From the NCBI RefSeq assembly GCF_001721045.1, contig NZ_MDER01000012.1, forward strand, positions 1 through 64,000: a stretch of 64,000 nt of DNA, read 5' to 3'. Every line of letters starts with the position of its first letter. Position 1 is the first letter of the stretch. Under the pieces are notes generated by a model. The model had not been told where the DNA came from. It was given only the letters and a program-made list of their open reading frames with translations, and did not search any database. The DNA is from Paenibacillus nuruki. Lineage in GTDB: Bacteria; Bacillota; Bacilli; Paenibacillales; Paenibacillaceae. Of the stretch, positions 44,603-52,770 are shown one piece after another. The position numbers and the translations under genes were made by a program.

Positions 44603-44638
44603 TGTAACAATTATAGTTACAGGTTGAGATAATGTCAA
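44603..44638 (-). promoter_or_regulatory. Perfect-consensus sigma-A promoter with palindromic operator over the -10
   Basis: On the minus strand TTGACA (44633-44638), 17 bases, then TATAAT (44610-44615): both hexamers match consensus exactly. A dyad TGTAAC (44603-44608) and GTTACA (44616-44621) brackets the -10 element. This arrangement is typical of strong promoters held off by a HxlR- or MarR-type repressor. The leader to the start at 44510 is about 95 bases. Confidence 0.8.
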
Positions 44639-44789
44639 CTGTTATGGTCGGATAAAGAAGAACCATTTATAATAAAGCATAAGTTGAACATCATTTGGGT
44701 ATTCATACATGAGTACCATCAAAAGAATAGCTTTAAACAAATCAGCATCATGATTAGATCATTTTATACTCATCAAAGGAGTGGCAATA

Positions 44790-45671
44790 ATGAAGAATAT
44801 AGCGTGGATCGGCACAGGTCATATGGGCTTGCCTATGGCTCACAATTTGCTCAAAGAAGGATATAACGTACAGGTATACAATCGTACAATAGAGCGTGCT
44901 CAACCTTTAGCCGAAGCAGGAGCAACACTATACGCTTCCCCTGTAGAAGCCATCGCTCAAGCAGAAGCCGTCTTTATCATGCTGACCAAAAAAGAAGCGA
45001 TAGACGATGTGCTGAGCGGAGAACAAGGTATTCTGAGTCAGCTTCGCGCAGGTACGTATGTGATCAATATGAGCACGATCAGCCCGGAAGAAGCAAAAGA
45101 ATTTGCTGAGCAGATAGCAGCCCAAGGAGCAATCTATGTCGATGCTCCGGTATCTGGTTCTGTTGCGCCAGCAGAGCAAGGCACTCTCGTTATTCTCGCA
45201 GGCGGTCAGACGGCAGAGATCGAAGCTTGCCAACCGTTTTTTGATATTTTAGGGAAGAAAACGATCCATTTCGGTGAAGTGGGTAACGGTAGTGCTGCCA
45301 AATTATCGATCAATTTATTGCTAGGTATCTCTACACAAGCGATTGCAGAATCGTTATTAATCGCTGAACGTTCTGGGTTAAATCGTGAACAAGTATTAGA
45401 AATGTTCGGTGAATCTGCTGTAGCAACTCCGCTATTAGCGGGTAAAAAAGAGATGTTTATCCATAACGAATTCCCTGCGGCATTTATGCTAAGTCTAATT
45501 TCCAAAGACTTGGGCTTACTCACGACTGAAGCGAAGCGGTTAAACGTACAATTGCCACTTGCAGAAGCCGCTGATCGCACGTATCGTGAAGCGAATAATA
45601 ATGGTAAAGGTGAACTCGATCTAGCTGCTATCTGGCTTGAATTGCAAGAACGCCATCCGAAATCGGAATAA
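44790..45671 (+). CDS. Beta-hydroxyacid dehydrogenase family (3-hydroxyisobutyrate dehydrogenase-like)
   Basis: The protein is 293 aa from the ATG at 44790, eight bases after AAAGGAG; a GTG at 44781 is too close to it. Family motifs are GTGHMGLPMAHNL (NAD(P) binding), INMSTISPEEA, DAPVSGSVAPAEQGTL (substrate binding) and the catalytic Lys in GSAAKLSINL. Such enzymes oxidise or reduce short beta-hydroxy acids or semialdehydes in the cytoplasm. It is divergent from the YwnB-like gene, with about 280 bases between starts, and ends at a terminator. Confidence 0.92.
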   Translation: MKNIAWIGTGHMGLPMAHNLLKEGYNVQVYNRTIERAQPLAEAGATLYASPVEAIAQAEAVFIMLTKKEAIDDVLSGEQGILSQLRAGTYVINMSTISPEEAKEFAEQIAAQGAIYVDAPVSGSVAPAEQGTLVILAGGQTAEIEACQPFFDILGKKTIHFGEVGNGSAAKLSINLLLGISTQAIAESLLIAERSGLNREQVLEMFGESAVATPLLAGKKEMFIHNEFPAAFMLSLISKDLGLLTTEAKRLNVQLPLAEAADRTYREANNNGKGELDLAAIWLELQERHPKSE

Positions 45672-45695
45672 ATTTGCGTTATACATGATATATAT

Positions 45696-45761
45696 AAAAA
45701 CACCTTTCATTGAAAAACGGGTATGAAAATACCAGTAAATCAATGCTGAGGTGTTTTTTTT
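45696..45761 (+). terminator. Terminator after the hydroxyacid dehydrogenase gene
   Basis: AAAAACACCT and AGGTGTTTTTTTT form the outer stem, with TCATTGA/TCAATG and GGTAT/ATACC pairs inside, followed by a T tract. Confidence 0.88.
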
Positions 45762-46313
45762 CTATGGCTACAATATTTGGTTATAAACGAGTAGCTGAAA
45801 CAAAGGATATCTTGCTGGATTGGAATTTCGAAAGCGATGTAAGCTACATCATCTTATTGCTGGAGCCAAAGGAATAATAAGTAAAAGAGCTCTTATTTTC
45901 GTTTATATATGAGTTATTACCAGAAGTAATAGCTGTGTTAATAGCAAAATATTAAAAGGTGAAGCCGTGTTACTCACGACGAATTTCTCTTTTTATCTGT
46001 GAACGCTCTATTTGAATTATTAAATATGAGTAGAATCTATGGAGCATACCTAACGATAAAAAAGAATGATTTGGGTAAAAATAGATTGCAGAGTTATCAA
46101 TGATTGAGGCGAATGGGTAACCATCTAAACCAGTAACAGAATGTTGTAGAAAATGAATCCGTTCCTGCACATTTGAATACTAAAAATCGATAACTCCATG
46201 CAAGTAGAAGTGACTCTAATGATGATGGTAGGCATCCAAAAAATGCCATTCCAAAGAACAAAGGCAAGTGAGCTCTAAGGATAAAAACTAAAATCAAATT
46301 GGAGGTTTTATTT
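45762..46313. other. Gene-poor stretch with a possible gene fragment
   Basis: These 550 bases between the dehydrogenase terminator and the manganese catalase hold no gene I recognise. A 37-codon ORF at 45764-45877 (+) starts MATIFGYKRV, like the first residues of serine resolvases (GYxRVS), but then diverges and stops; it may be a chance match or a fragment. Minus-strand ORFs at 45970-46170 and 46097-46327 lack ribosome sites and family features. It is possibly a decayed insertion scar next to the catalase gene. Confidence 0.35.
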
Positions 46314-47132
46314 ATGTTTTTTCGCACAGGAGAACTTCAATATTACGCAAAACCGGATGCTCCAGATCCAGTCTTTGCTAAAAAAGTGCAGGAACTGATC
46401 GGCGGTCAATACGGCGAAATGTCAGTTGCCATGCAATATTTATTCCAAGGGTGGAGTACAAGAGGAAACGAAAAATATAAATATCTGCTGATGGATACAG
46501 GAACAGAGGAGTTGGGGCATATTGAAATGCTCGCAACGATGGTGGCAAGACTCCTTGAAGGGGCACCTGTTCATGAACAGGAAAAAGCTGCAAGTGATCC
46601 AATAGTTGGAGCCATCATGGGCGGTATGAATCCTCAGCACGCCATTGTTCACGGTCTAGGCGCTTCTCCAAAAGATAGCAATGGTGTTCCTTGGAACGCA
46701 GGATATATCGTAGCAAGCGGCAACTTGCTGGCTGATTTTCGTGCCAACGTTAATGCAGAATCACAAGGGCGTTTGCAGGTAGCCCGTCTCTATAGCATGA
46801 CAGATGATAAAGGCGTAAAAGACCTGTTTTCATTCTTATTAGCCCGCGACACCATGCACCAAAACCAGTGGCTTGCGGCTATTAAAGAACTAGAAGCAAA
46901 AGAAGGTCCAATTGTACCTGGAACGCTTCCGCCAGAATGGGAAGCAACCGAATTTTCTCATACTCTTTACACGAATTCTGAAAGTAGCAAAGAACTGAAA
47001 TGGATAAACGGGCCAGCACCAGATGGTCATGAATTTAAAATCAGCAAGCCAGAACCGTTTAGCGTGAAGCCAGAACTAAAACCGGCACCGCCACAATCTC
47101 ACAATTCATTGTCTGAAGACAACCTTAAATAA
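46314..47132 (+). CDS. Manganese (non-haem) catalase
   Basis: The protein is 272 aa from the ATG at 46314, eight bases after TTGGAGG; the TTG at 46299 overlaps that site. Di-manganese ligands are at family positions: Glu35 (GGQYGEMSV), Glu66 and His69 (TEELGHIEM), Glu149 (NVNAES) and His182 (RDTMHQNQ). It converts hydrogen peroxide to water and oxygen. The C-terminal 70 residues are Pro-rich (KPEPFSVKPELKPAPPQS), as in Bacillus homologues. It is monocistronic, with a strong terminator. The gene-poor stretch upstream raises the possibility of acquisition. Confidence 0.95.
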   Translation: MFFRTGELQYYAKPDAPDPVFAKKVQELIGGQYGEMSVAMQYLFQGWSTRGNEKYKYLLMDTGTEELGHIEMLATMVARLLEGAPVHEQEKAASDPIVGAIMGGMNPQHAIVHGLGASPKDSNGVPWNAGYIVASGNLLADFRANVNAESQGRLQVARLYSMTDDKGVKDLFSFLLARDTMHQNQWLAAIKELEAKEGPIVPGTLPPEWEATEFSHTLYTNSESSKELKWINGPAPDGHEFKISKPEPFSVKPELKPAPPQSHNSLSEDNLK

Positions 47133-47141
47133 TTTTTTTGA

Positions 47142-47184
47142 GAGAAAGCCCCAAAATCATGAACAATGGTTTTGGGGCTTTCTG
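47142..47184. terminator. Bidirectional terminator after manganese catalase
   Basis: AGAAAGCCCCAAAA and TTTTGGGGCTTTCT form a perfect 14-bp stem between convergent genes. Confidence 0.92.
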
Positions 47185-47200
47185 TTTATCTGTTATCTAC

Positions 47201-47758
47201 TTATGGACGTGTAGCATGAGTGATGCCTTCACGAATAAAGTCGATCACCTTTTCGGCTGTACGTAATTGTCCTTCCGAGTTATGAATAATCAGATCACAT
47301 GCAGATAATGCTGATTTTTCTTGATCATAACTAAGTAGCCGTTGTTCCTGTTCAGCAATACTAACTTTACGATCAAATAATCGCTTTGCCAGTTGCTCCC
47401 GATCGGCCAGTACACCAATTAACAATACACGGTCGCCCCATTTGTCTTTGACTAGCTTGGCTCCGGGTGCATCCATTACAGTTGAACGTACCTGTCCATC
47501 TTTGCCTGCATCTTCAATCGAGCTAATTGATGTTCCATATAGGTTATTGCGATATTCACTCATTTCTAACATCAATCCTTGACGAAACATGAGTTCAATC
47601 TGCTCTCTAGTCGCAAAATGGTAATCAACACCATCTTGTTCACCCGCTCTGGGTTGGCGGGATGTCCATGTTACAATTTTGGGTACACCCAGTCTTGCTT
47701 GTAATGTGCTTTTACCTGATGCACTAGGTCCCTGAAAAACAACGATTGAAAATGACAT
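47201..47758 (-). CDS. Guanylate kinase-like P-loop protein (paralogue)
   Basis: The protein (185 aa) has Walker A GPSASGKST and the guanylate-kinase GMP-binding elements TSRQPRAGEQDGVDYHF and EYRNNLYGTS. The helical lid (KRLFDRKVS) is less conserved than in housekeeping guanylate kinases. It may phosphorylate GMP or another small substrate. A housekeeping gmk would normally sit near rpoZ/priA, which are absent here, so this is probably a second copy. AAGGAGG precedes the ATG. It is a lone gene, divergent from the FetAB-like genes. Confidence 0.82.
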   Translation of the reverse strand: MSFSIVVFQGPSASGKSTLQARLGVPKIVTWTSRQPRAGEQDGVDYHFATREQIELMFRQGLMLEMSEYRNNLYGTSISSIEDAGKDGQVRSTVMDAPGAKLVKDKWGDRVLLIGVLADREQLAKRLFDRKVSIAEQEQRLLSYDQEKSALSACDLIIHNSEGQLRTAEKVIDFIREGITHATRP

Positions 47759-47901
47759 TTCAATCCTCCTTCAACACTTACTCTTATTTTCTGTAAAATC
47801 AGTATACCAAAAGATACCCCTGAGGATGTTTCTATTGTTGCAGAACTATTTATAATAAAAGAGTACGTTAGAAAGATTACGAAAGGATGTTGGAGCGACG
47901 A

Positions 47902-48648
47902 ATGACATTATCACATCCATCTGCTTGTGCGGTTCAATTTCAACATATCACCAAATCGTTTGCACATGCTAATCATACGGTGACTGTATTAGATCGTATT
48001 GATGGGGATATCAAGCAAGGCTCAATTACTACACTGGTAGGGCCTTCTGGTTCTGGCAAAAGCACATTGCTATCGCTTTGCAATCTACTGATCACTCCAG
48101 ACACCGGACAATTATATATTCAAGGCAAAGATATACATAGCTGGCCTATTACTGAACTACGTCGCAATGTAGGCATTGTGTTCCAAGATGCTCCAATGGT
48201 ACAAGGAACTGCTCTTTATAATTTGCAGACCGCTCAGCGCTTACACGGGATCGATATCGGCAATCCTGAGACTCTTATGGAACAAGTAGGGTTATCTTCA
48301 AGTCTACTCACACAACATGTACAAGACCTGTCTGGCGGGCAAAAACAGCGCTTAGCACTCGCACGTACACTCGCTAATCAACCACAAATTTTATTGCTTG
48401 ATGAGATCACTTCTGCACTTGATCCTTCTTCTGTACGGGAAGTGGAACAATTATTATTAGAGATCAATCGAGAATCAAGGATCACTTTGATCTGGGTGAC
48501 TCACCAGATGGAGCAAGCACAACGTGTTGGACAAGAAACATGGTTTTTGATGAACGGGCAATTGTTAGAACAGCGATCAACCGCTGACTTTTTTGCACAT
48601 CCACAGACAGAAGAAGCCCGGCAATTTATCAAAGGTGAACTCCAATGA
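47902..48648 (+). CDS. ABC transporter ATP-binding protein, FetA-like
   Basis: The protein is 248 aa from the ATG at 47902 (GGAG six bases upstream); an ATG at 47887 abuts AAAGG and is less likely. It has Walker A GPSGSGKST, Q-loop VFQDAPM, signature LSGGQKQR, Walker B LLLDEITSALDP and the switch His in WVTHQM. Its stop overlaps the next start by four bases, and that gene encodes the UPF0014-type permease. The pair matches the FetAB metal exporter (B. subtilis YjkB/YjkA), described in E. coli as exporting iron and protecting from peroxide stress. Confidence 0.9.
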   Translation: MTLSHPSACAVQFQHITKSFAHANHTVTVLDRIDGDIKQGSITTLVGPSGSGKSTLLSLCNLLITPDTGQLYIQGKDIHSWPITELRRNVGIVFQDAPMVQGTALYNLQTAQRLHGIDIGNPETLMEQVGLSSSLLTQHVQDLSGGQKQRLALARTLANQPQILLLDEITSALDPSSVREVEQLLLEINRESRITLIWVTHQMEQAQRVGQETWFLMNGQLLEQRSTADFFAHPQTEEARQFIKGELQ

Positions 48649-49412
48649 CGATTATCGCTTTAACGCTATCTTTATGTTTTGTACTTTTTGCTGTTGTGTT
48701 ATCTCGTTCTTTCAAATTAGGGCTAGAAAAAGATGTACTGATCGCTACATTACGAGCTACTATCCAACTGTTAATTATCGGCTATGTGTTGAATTTTATT
48801 TTCGGCTTAGAGCAATTATGGGTCGTCGGTCTATTCTTATTGTTGATGATTACAGTCGCTTCACTGAATGTTTCCAAAAAAGGAAAATCGGTTCCGTATA
48901 TGACGATCAAAGTATTTATTACATTAGTGATTGTCGAGATTGTCACACAAGCATTATTGTTAGGCTTCAACATTATTCCAGCAACTGCCCGTTATATTAT
49001 ACCGATCAGCGGTATGATTATCGGAAATTCGATGATACTGGGAAGTTTATTAGTCACTCGACTTCGTTCTGAAGTGACACTACGACAACGGGAAATTATT
49101 CTCCTTCTATCACTCGGAGGAACGCCAAGACAAGCGATAATGCCTGTACTCAAAAGCGCAGTCCGTTCCAGTATGATCCCTACTATTGATGGTCAGAAAA
49201 CACTGGGATTAGTCCAATTACCGGGTATGATGACCGGACAGATTATCGCAGGTGCAGATCCGATTACAGCAGTGCGTTTTCAATTATTAATTGTTTTTAC
49301 AACGATGACTTCAGCGATTATTACAAGTATTTTACTTAGTCTATTTATCGCTCCTAGTCTGTTCAACAAACAACAACAGTTGCAGACCGAACCTTTAGAA
49401 TCCTCTAGCTAA
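48645..49412 (+). CDS. UPF0014/FetB-family ABC permease
   Basis: The protein (255 aa) has about seven transmembrane helices. It carries the family segments LRATIQLLIIGYVLNFIF, PISGMIIGNSM and GQKTLGLVQLPGMMTGQIIAG. It is coupled to the ATPase gene by ATGA overlap. The complex probably exports iron or another metal from the cytoplasm. Manganese catalase lies nearby, which fits an oxidative/metal stress theme, though they are separate transcripts. A bidirectional terminator follows. Confidence 0.92.
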   Translation: MTIIALTLSLCFVLFAVVLSRSFKLGLEKDVLIATLRATIQLLIIGYVLNFIFGLEQLWVVGLFLLLMITVASLNVSKKGKSVPYMTIKVFITLVIVEIVTQALLLGFNIIPATARYIIPISGMIIGNSMILGSLLVTRLRSEVTLRQREIILLLSLGGTPRQAIMPVLKSAVRSSMIPTIDGQKTLGLVQLPGMMTGQIIAGADPITAVRFQLLIVFTTMTSAIITSILLSLFIAPSLFNKQQQLQTEPLESSS

Positions 49413-49427
49413 ATACAGAAGACCATA

Positions 49428-49480
49428 CAAAAAAGACTCCTTGATCGAATGAGCTTCAATCAAAGAGTCTTTTTATTTTT
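49428..49480. terminator. Bidirectional terminator between FetB-like and EamA genes
   Basis: AAAAAGACTCCTTGAT and ATCAAAGAGTCTTTTT pair with one mismatch across a 13-base loop, followed by ATTTTT. Confidence 0.88.
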
Positions 49481-49494
49481 ATATTTCTATTGGA

Positions 49495-50421
49495 TTAAGA
49501 ATGTACTTCTTTGGTGTCGATATTCACAACAGGTGTATGACCTGATTTTTCTTTCGGTGTACGATTGACCAGTAAAATACTAATGACGATCAATACCAGT
49601 CCAATAATCAGGTTAACCGTTACCGACTCACCCATAAAGAGCACACTAAGAATAATGGATACTAATGGAATCAAGAACGTGTATGAACCCACTGTGCTTG
49701 CTTCACCTGAACCGACAAGACGGAAGAAACATAACCAGCTTAATGCGATTGCGAAAATACAGATAAACAGCAATACACCAATAAACGTAGCGTTCCACGT
49801 AATGTCTCCCCAGCTTTCCGTTCCTGTGCCGACAGCAGTCATCACGACTCCACCCATAATCAACTGAATAGTCACCAACCAGATTGGATCAACACGGTCG
49901 CCTACTTTTTTCACATACACAGTTCCGACACCCCAGCTCACTGCCGATGCCAAAGCCAACACGATACCGATCACTGAAATAGAACCTGAGAAGCCCCCTG
50001 CGCTAATCGTAGCTACACCTGCACAACCTAAGATTAGTCCGACAGCTTTGAGTGGATTCATTGATTCGCCCACCCATAACCAGGATAGGAATCCTACCAA
50101 TACCGGTTGTAAAAAGACGATCGCTGAAAACAATCCAGCTGGCATATAAGCGATCCCAATGGTCTGACAGCCATAAAACAAAATAATATTTAGAATTGCA
50201 GATATCGCATAGATTTTCCAAGTCTGCTTCCAACGTAAATCACGCAAACGTGGTAAAGCGACAACCAATAGCAATAACCCTGCAATCAATGTCCGAATAC
50301 CGGAAAATAAAATAGGAGGTGCATAATTTAATGCGAACTTGGATAAGGGCCAGTTCACACCCCACATTAAGATCAAAAATGCTAAAAACAGAGCAGTTTG
50401 CCCTTTGGATAAAGCCTTCAT
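49495..50421 (-). CDS. EamA/DMT-family transporter (10 transmembrane helices)
   Basis: The protein is 308 aa from the ATG at 50421, nine bases after GAGGAG; longer readings to 50502 cover the leader. It has two EamA repeats of five helices each (WGVNWPLSKFALNYAPP opening; ASAVSWGVGTVYVKKVG opening the second). The C-terminal tail is hydrophilic (NRTPKEKSGHTP). These proteins export metabolites or drugs by proton exchange; the substrate is unknown. The promoter has two ATTGAACAA direct repeats. Confidence 0.9.
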   Translation of the reverse strand: MKALSKGQTALFLAFLILMWGVNWPLSKFALNYAPPILFSGIRTLIAGLLLLVVALPRLRDLRWKQTWKIYAISAILNIILFYGCQTIGIAYMPAGLFSAIVFLQPVLVGFLSWLWVGESMNPLKAVGLILGCAGVATISAGGFSGSISVIGIVLALASAVSWGVGTVYVKKVGDRVDPIWLVTIQLIMGGVVMTAVGTGTESWGDITWNATFIGVLLFICIFAIALSWLCFFRLVGSGEASTVGSYTFLIPLVSIILSVLFMGESVTVNLIIGLVLIVISILLVNRTPKEKSGHTPVVNIDTKEVHS

Positions 50422-50493
50422 TCCATTTCTCTCCTCTAAGCCAATCTGGATGACGATCACTTGCGACAAAGCTGACATGTCATGTATCTTTTG

Positions 50494-50545
50494 AGTATAC
50501 AATGCTTTTTACAATTGTTCAATAGACATTAAACATTTGTTCAAT
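50494..50545 (-). promoter_or_regulatory. EamA-gene promoter with direct repeats
   Basis: On the minus strand TTGAAC (50517-50522), 17 bases, then TATACT (50494-50499). The -35 is part of ATTGAACAA (50515-50523), and an identical ATTGAACAA lies 22 bases upstream (50537-50545), two helical turns apart. This suggests a regulator binding both copies on one face. Confidence 0.6.
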
Positions 50546-50589
50546 CTAAAAGAAGCACACTTTCCCTATCCTCTACTTTCCGGCAATCG

Positions 50590-50624
50590 TGCTATAATAA
50601 GACGGCACTGAGCAATGACAGTGC
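50590..50624 (+). promoter_or_regulatory. Extended -10 promoter and leader hairpin of the 98-aa protein operon
   Basis: TGCTATAAT (50590-50598) is an extended -10. Just downstream, GCACTG (50605-50610) and CAGTGC (50619-50624) can form a hairpin at the very start of the transcript, which may stabilise the mRNA 5' end. Confidence 0.5.
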
Positions 50625-50693
50625 ACTTTATATGTATACCACATCACTAGAATAATATAATCGCATCGCTAAGGATACAGGAGGAATAGAATT

Positions 50694-50990
50694 ATGGATA
50701 TTACCAGTTATCAAGTAGAGATGATTAAAGACCCTTTTGAGATTTTGGTAGGCAAACGCTATGAATTTTTTATCGATTTTGAAGTGGATGAAGAAGATGA
50801 TATTTACTCCGTAAATGGTCTATATATTCGTGCAATCTATAAAGTCCAAGAAACAGGCAATGGTATTGTGAGCTACGATATTATGGAAAAAGGCACAGAA
50901 CGTGTACTGGATTTCGACCTGGAAGAAGAGGAAGAACAAGAATTAGCAGCATTTTGTGAGCAAAACTGGAAAAACGCTGAGAGTAACTAA
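50694..50990 (+). CDS. Small acidic protein (resembles DUF6509)
   Basis: The protein (98 aa) is acidic and beta-rich (ISSVNGLYIRAIYKV-type strands), with DPFEILVGKRYEFFIDFEV near the start and a Glu-run (LEEEEEQELAAFCEQNW) at the end. There is no signal or membrane segment. It resembles, from memory, a Bacillota domain of unknown function (DUF6509); the function is not known. CAGGAGG precedes the ATG. Its TAA shares a base with the next ATG, so the two products are translationally coupled. Confidence 0.8.
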   Translation: MDITSYQVEMIKDPFEILVGKRYEFFIDFEVDEEDDIYSVNGLYIRAIYKVQETGNGIVSYDIMEKGTERVLDFDLEEEEEQELAAFCEQNWKNAESN

Positions 50991-51691
50991 TGCGTATTCT
51001 ACTGCTTGGTGCTACCGGACGTGTCGGACGATTCGTTTTGCAATATGCACTTCAAGATGGACATGAGGTTACCGTATTAGTGCGTTCTCTGGATAAGTTA
51101 AATGTGCAATTGGCAGAATATGCAGAGGATTTGGTAGACTCTCCTAAAAATATGTCAGCGATCAATCACTCTTTACCTATCCACGAACAGATTCCAAGTC
51201 TGCGTGTTATCGTCGGTGATGTATTGAACAGTAGTGACCTTTATACGGCGTTGGACGGGGTACAAGCTGTCATAAGTACACTGAATACCGATAAAACAAA
51301 TACGTTATCTGTCAGCACGCCGATGATTGCTGATCTGATGCAGAAGCAGTTGATTGCGCGCATTATTACAGTCGGTACAGCAGGTATTTTACAAAGCCGT
51401 ATTGAAGCCGATAAGTATCGCTATGAATCTTCTGAATCCAAGCGCAAAAGCACCCGTGCTGCGGAAGAACACCGGATGATGTATGAGACTTTGCGCGATT
51501 CCAAGCTCGACTGGACAGTGGTCTGTCCGACGTACTTGCCCGATGGAGATTATACCGGTGTCTATCGTGATGAGCAAGACGTTTTGCCTGAAGGTGGAGC
51601 ATCTATTTCGACAGGAGATACAGCTTATTTCACATATCAGCAGTTAAGCGACCCTCGGTATATTGGATATCGAGTAGGATTGGCTTATTAG
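50990..51691 (+). CDS. NAD(P)H-binding Rossmann protein (atypical SDR)
   Basis: The protein (233 aa) opens with MRILLLGATGRVGRFVLQYA (dinucleotide binding) and continues with VRSLDKL, VIVGDVLN, VQAVISTLN, TVGTAGIL and DWTVVCPTYLPDGDYTG. It has no YxxxK active site, like NmrA/BVR-type proteins. It could be a reductase or a redox sensor. It is coupled to the upstream acidic protein by TAATG. A bidirectional terminator follows. Confidence 0.88.
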   Translation: MRILLLGATGRVGRFVLQYALQDGHEVTVLVRSLDKLNVQLAEYAEDLVDSPKNMSAINHSLPIHEQIPSLRVIVGDVLNSSDLYTALDGVQAVISTLNTDKTNTLSVSTPMIADLMQKQLIARIITVGTAGILQSRIEADKYRYESSESKRKSTRAAEEHRMMYETLRDSKLDWTVVCPTYLPDGDYTGVYRDEQDVLPEGGASISTGDTAYFTYQQLSDPRYIGYRVGLAY

Positions 51692-51748
51692 ATTAGGCGG
51701 TATTCCATTGTCAGCTTTAAGTATAAGATAAATAAAAGTGCTATACAT

Positions 51749-51784
51749 AAAAACCCTAATTTCTATACGAAGTTAGGGTTTTGT
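51749..51784. terminator. Bidirectional terminator after the SDR-like gene
   Basis: AAAACCCTAA and TTAGGGTTTT form the stem, between convergent genes, with A and T tracts on both strands. Confidence 0.88.
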
Positions 51785-51816
51785 GTACTCTATATTTGGT
51801 TCACGAGCATTCTTAT

Positions 51817-52266
51817 TTATTTCACTTTGACTTTTAAAGCATATATTACACCATCATTTCCCCATGTACCATCTACGCCAAATACATATACACCCGGTTT
51901 GTTCGGTACGATGATTTGATTGGATGCTTTATCTATATTTTTAAATTCTGTTTTACTCGGATATTCACGAATTCGAATTTCATCAGGACTTGTCCCATTA
52001 AAAGAAAGTTGAATAGTGGCATTTCCTTCTACAAGAGTAGGTTTTTGCTTTTCTGTAGCTTCCCAAGGTCCTCCATACGTCATTTGTCCATTCCAATTGT
52101 ATGTAGCCACTGTGACAGGAATACTTCTTGTCTGAATAGAATCACTCCATTGTGCATTTAACGCTGGAACCTTATTATAATCCTCTTGGTTACTACAACC
52201 GATAATGACACAGATAGAGAAAAGCATATAAAATGCCAAACCAATAGTATATTTATTGATAATCAT
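51817..52266 (-). CDS. Small lipoprotein, unknown function
   Basis: The protein is 149 aa from the ATG at 52266 (AAAGG five bases upstream); a start at 52296 lacks a site. The N-terminal hydrophobic segment ends in the lipobox VIIGC with Cys24, so the mature protein is lipid-anchored outside the membrane. The mature part is beta-rich (GNATIQLSFNGTSPDEIRI, GVYVFGVDGTWGNDGVIYAL). Similar short lipoproteins are common in Paenibacillus and Bacillus, but no function is known. There is a small membrane-protein gene 96 bases upstream on the same strand. Confidence 0.75.
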   Translation of the reverse strand: MIINKYTIGLAFYMLFSICVIIGCSNQEDYNKVPALNAQWSDSIQTRSIPVTVATYNWNGQMTYGGPWEATEKQKPTLVEGNATIQLSFNGTSPDEIRIREYPSKTEFKNIDKASNQIIVPNKPGVYVFGVDGTWGNDGVIYALKVKVK

Positions 52267-52361
52267 TGCATCCTTTCTACTCCAATATTCATACAAATGA
52301 AACTAACTTTAAAAGCACAAAACCGAACGGATTATTTATGTAAATTACTATGGATATCATG

Positions 52362-52721
52362 TTATTTAGGTTTAGAGTGTAGTTTACTAATGATTAGTTT
52401 TTTTGCATATCCATAGAAAAGAGAGCCTTCTAATACCCAGTACAATAATTTAATAATGATCCATTGATGTACCCAAAATAAATACACAATTATAATCAAA
52501 GACGATACTACCGTAAACACTTGAAGCCATGTTTGTTCAATACCTGTCTGATTCTTATAACCATGTATATAATAGATCATCGCTTGTAATGTAACCATCC
52601 CCATAGCGATCACAGGACCTATCGAAACATCATTCAACGGTTGTGAAAAATAGATCAGTGCTACAAACAACACCATCAGCAGAATAATATTCAACATATT
52701 CTTTTCTGACGTAGACATCAT
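52362..52721 (-). CDS. Small membrane protein with four transmembrane helices
   Basis: The protein (119 aa) has hydrophobic segments at about 9-26, 34-52, 67-84 and 87-105, with a basic C-terminal tail (KKLIISKLHSKPK). AAAGGGGGTGA lies upstream of two adjacent ATGs (52721 and 52718). No family is recognised. It is probably in one transcript with the downstream lipoprotein. Confidence 0.7.
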   Translation of the reverse strand: MMSTSEKNMLNIILLMVLFVALIYFSQPLNDVSIGPVIAMGMVTLQAMIYYIHGYKNQTGIEQTWLQVFTVVSSLIIIVYLFWVHQWIIIKLLYWVLEGSLFYGYAKKLIISKLHSKPK

Positions 52722-52770
52722 TCACCCCCTTTATATCCTAATTAATCTCTGTTTAGTGATCAAGTCACAC

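Noticed and set aside
46097-46327. Minus-strand hydrophobic ORF upstream of manganese catalase
   Set aside because: It covers the catalase start and ribosome site, has no start signal of its own and no conserved features.
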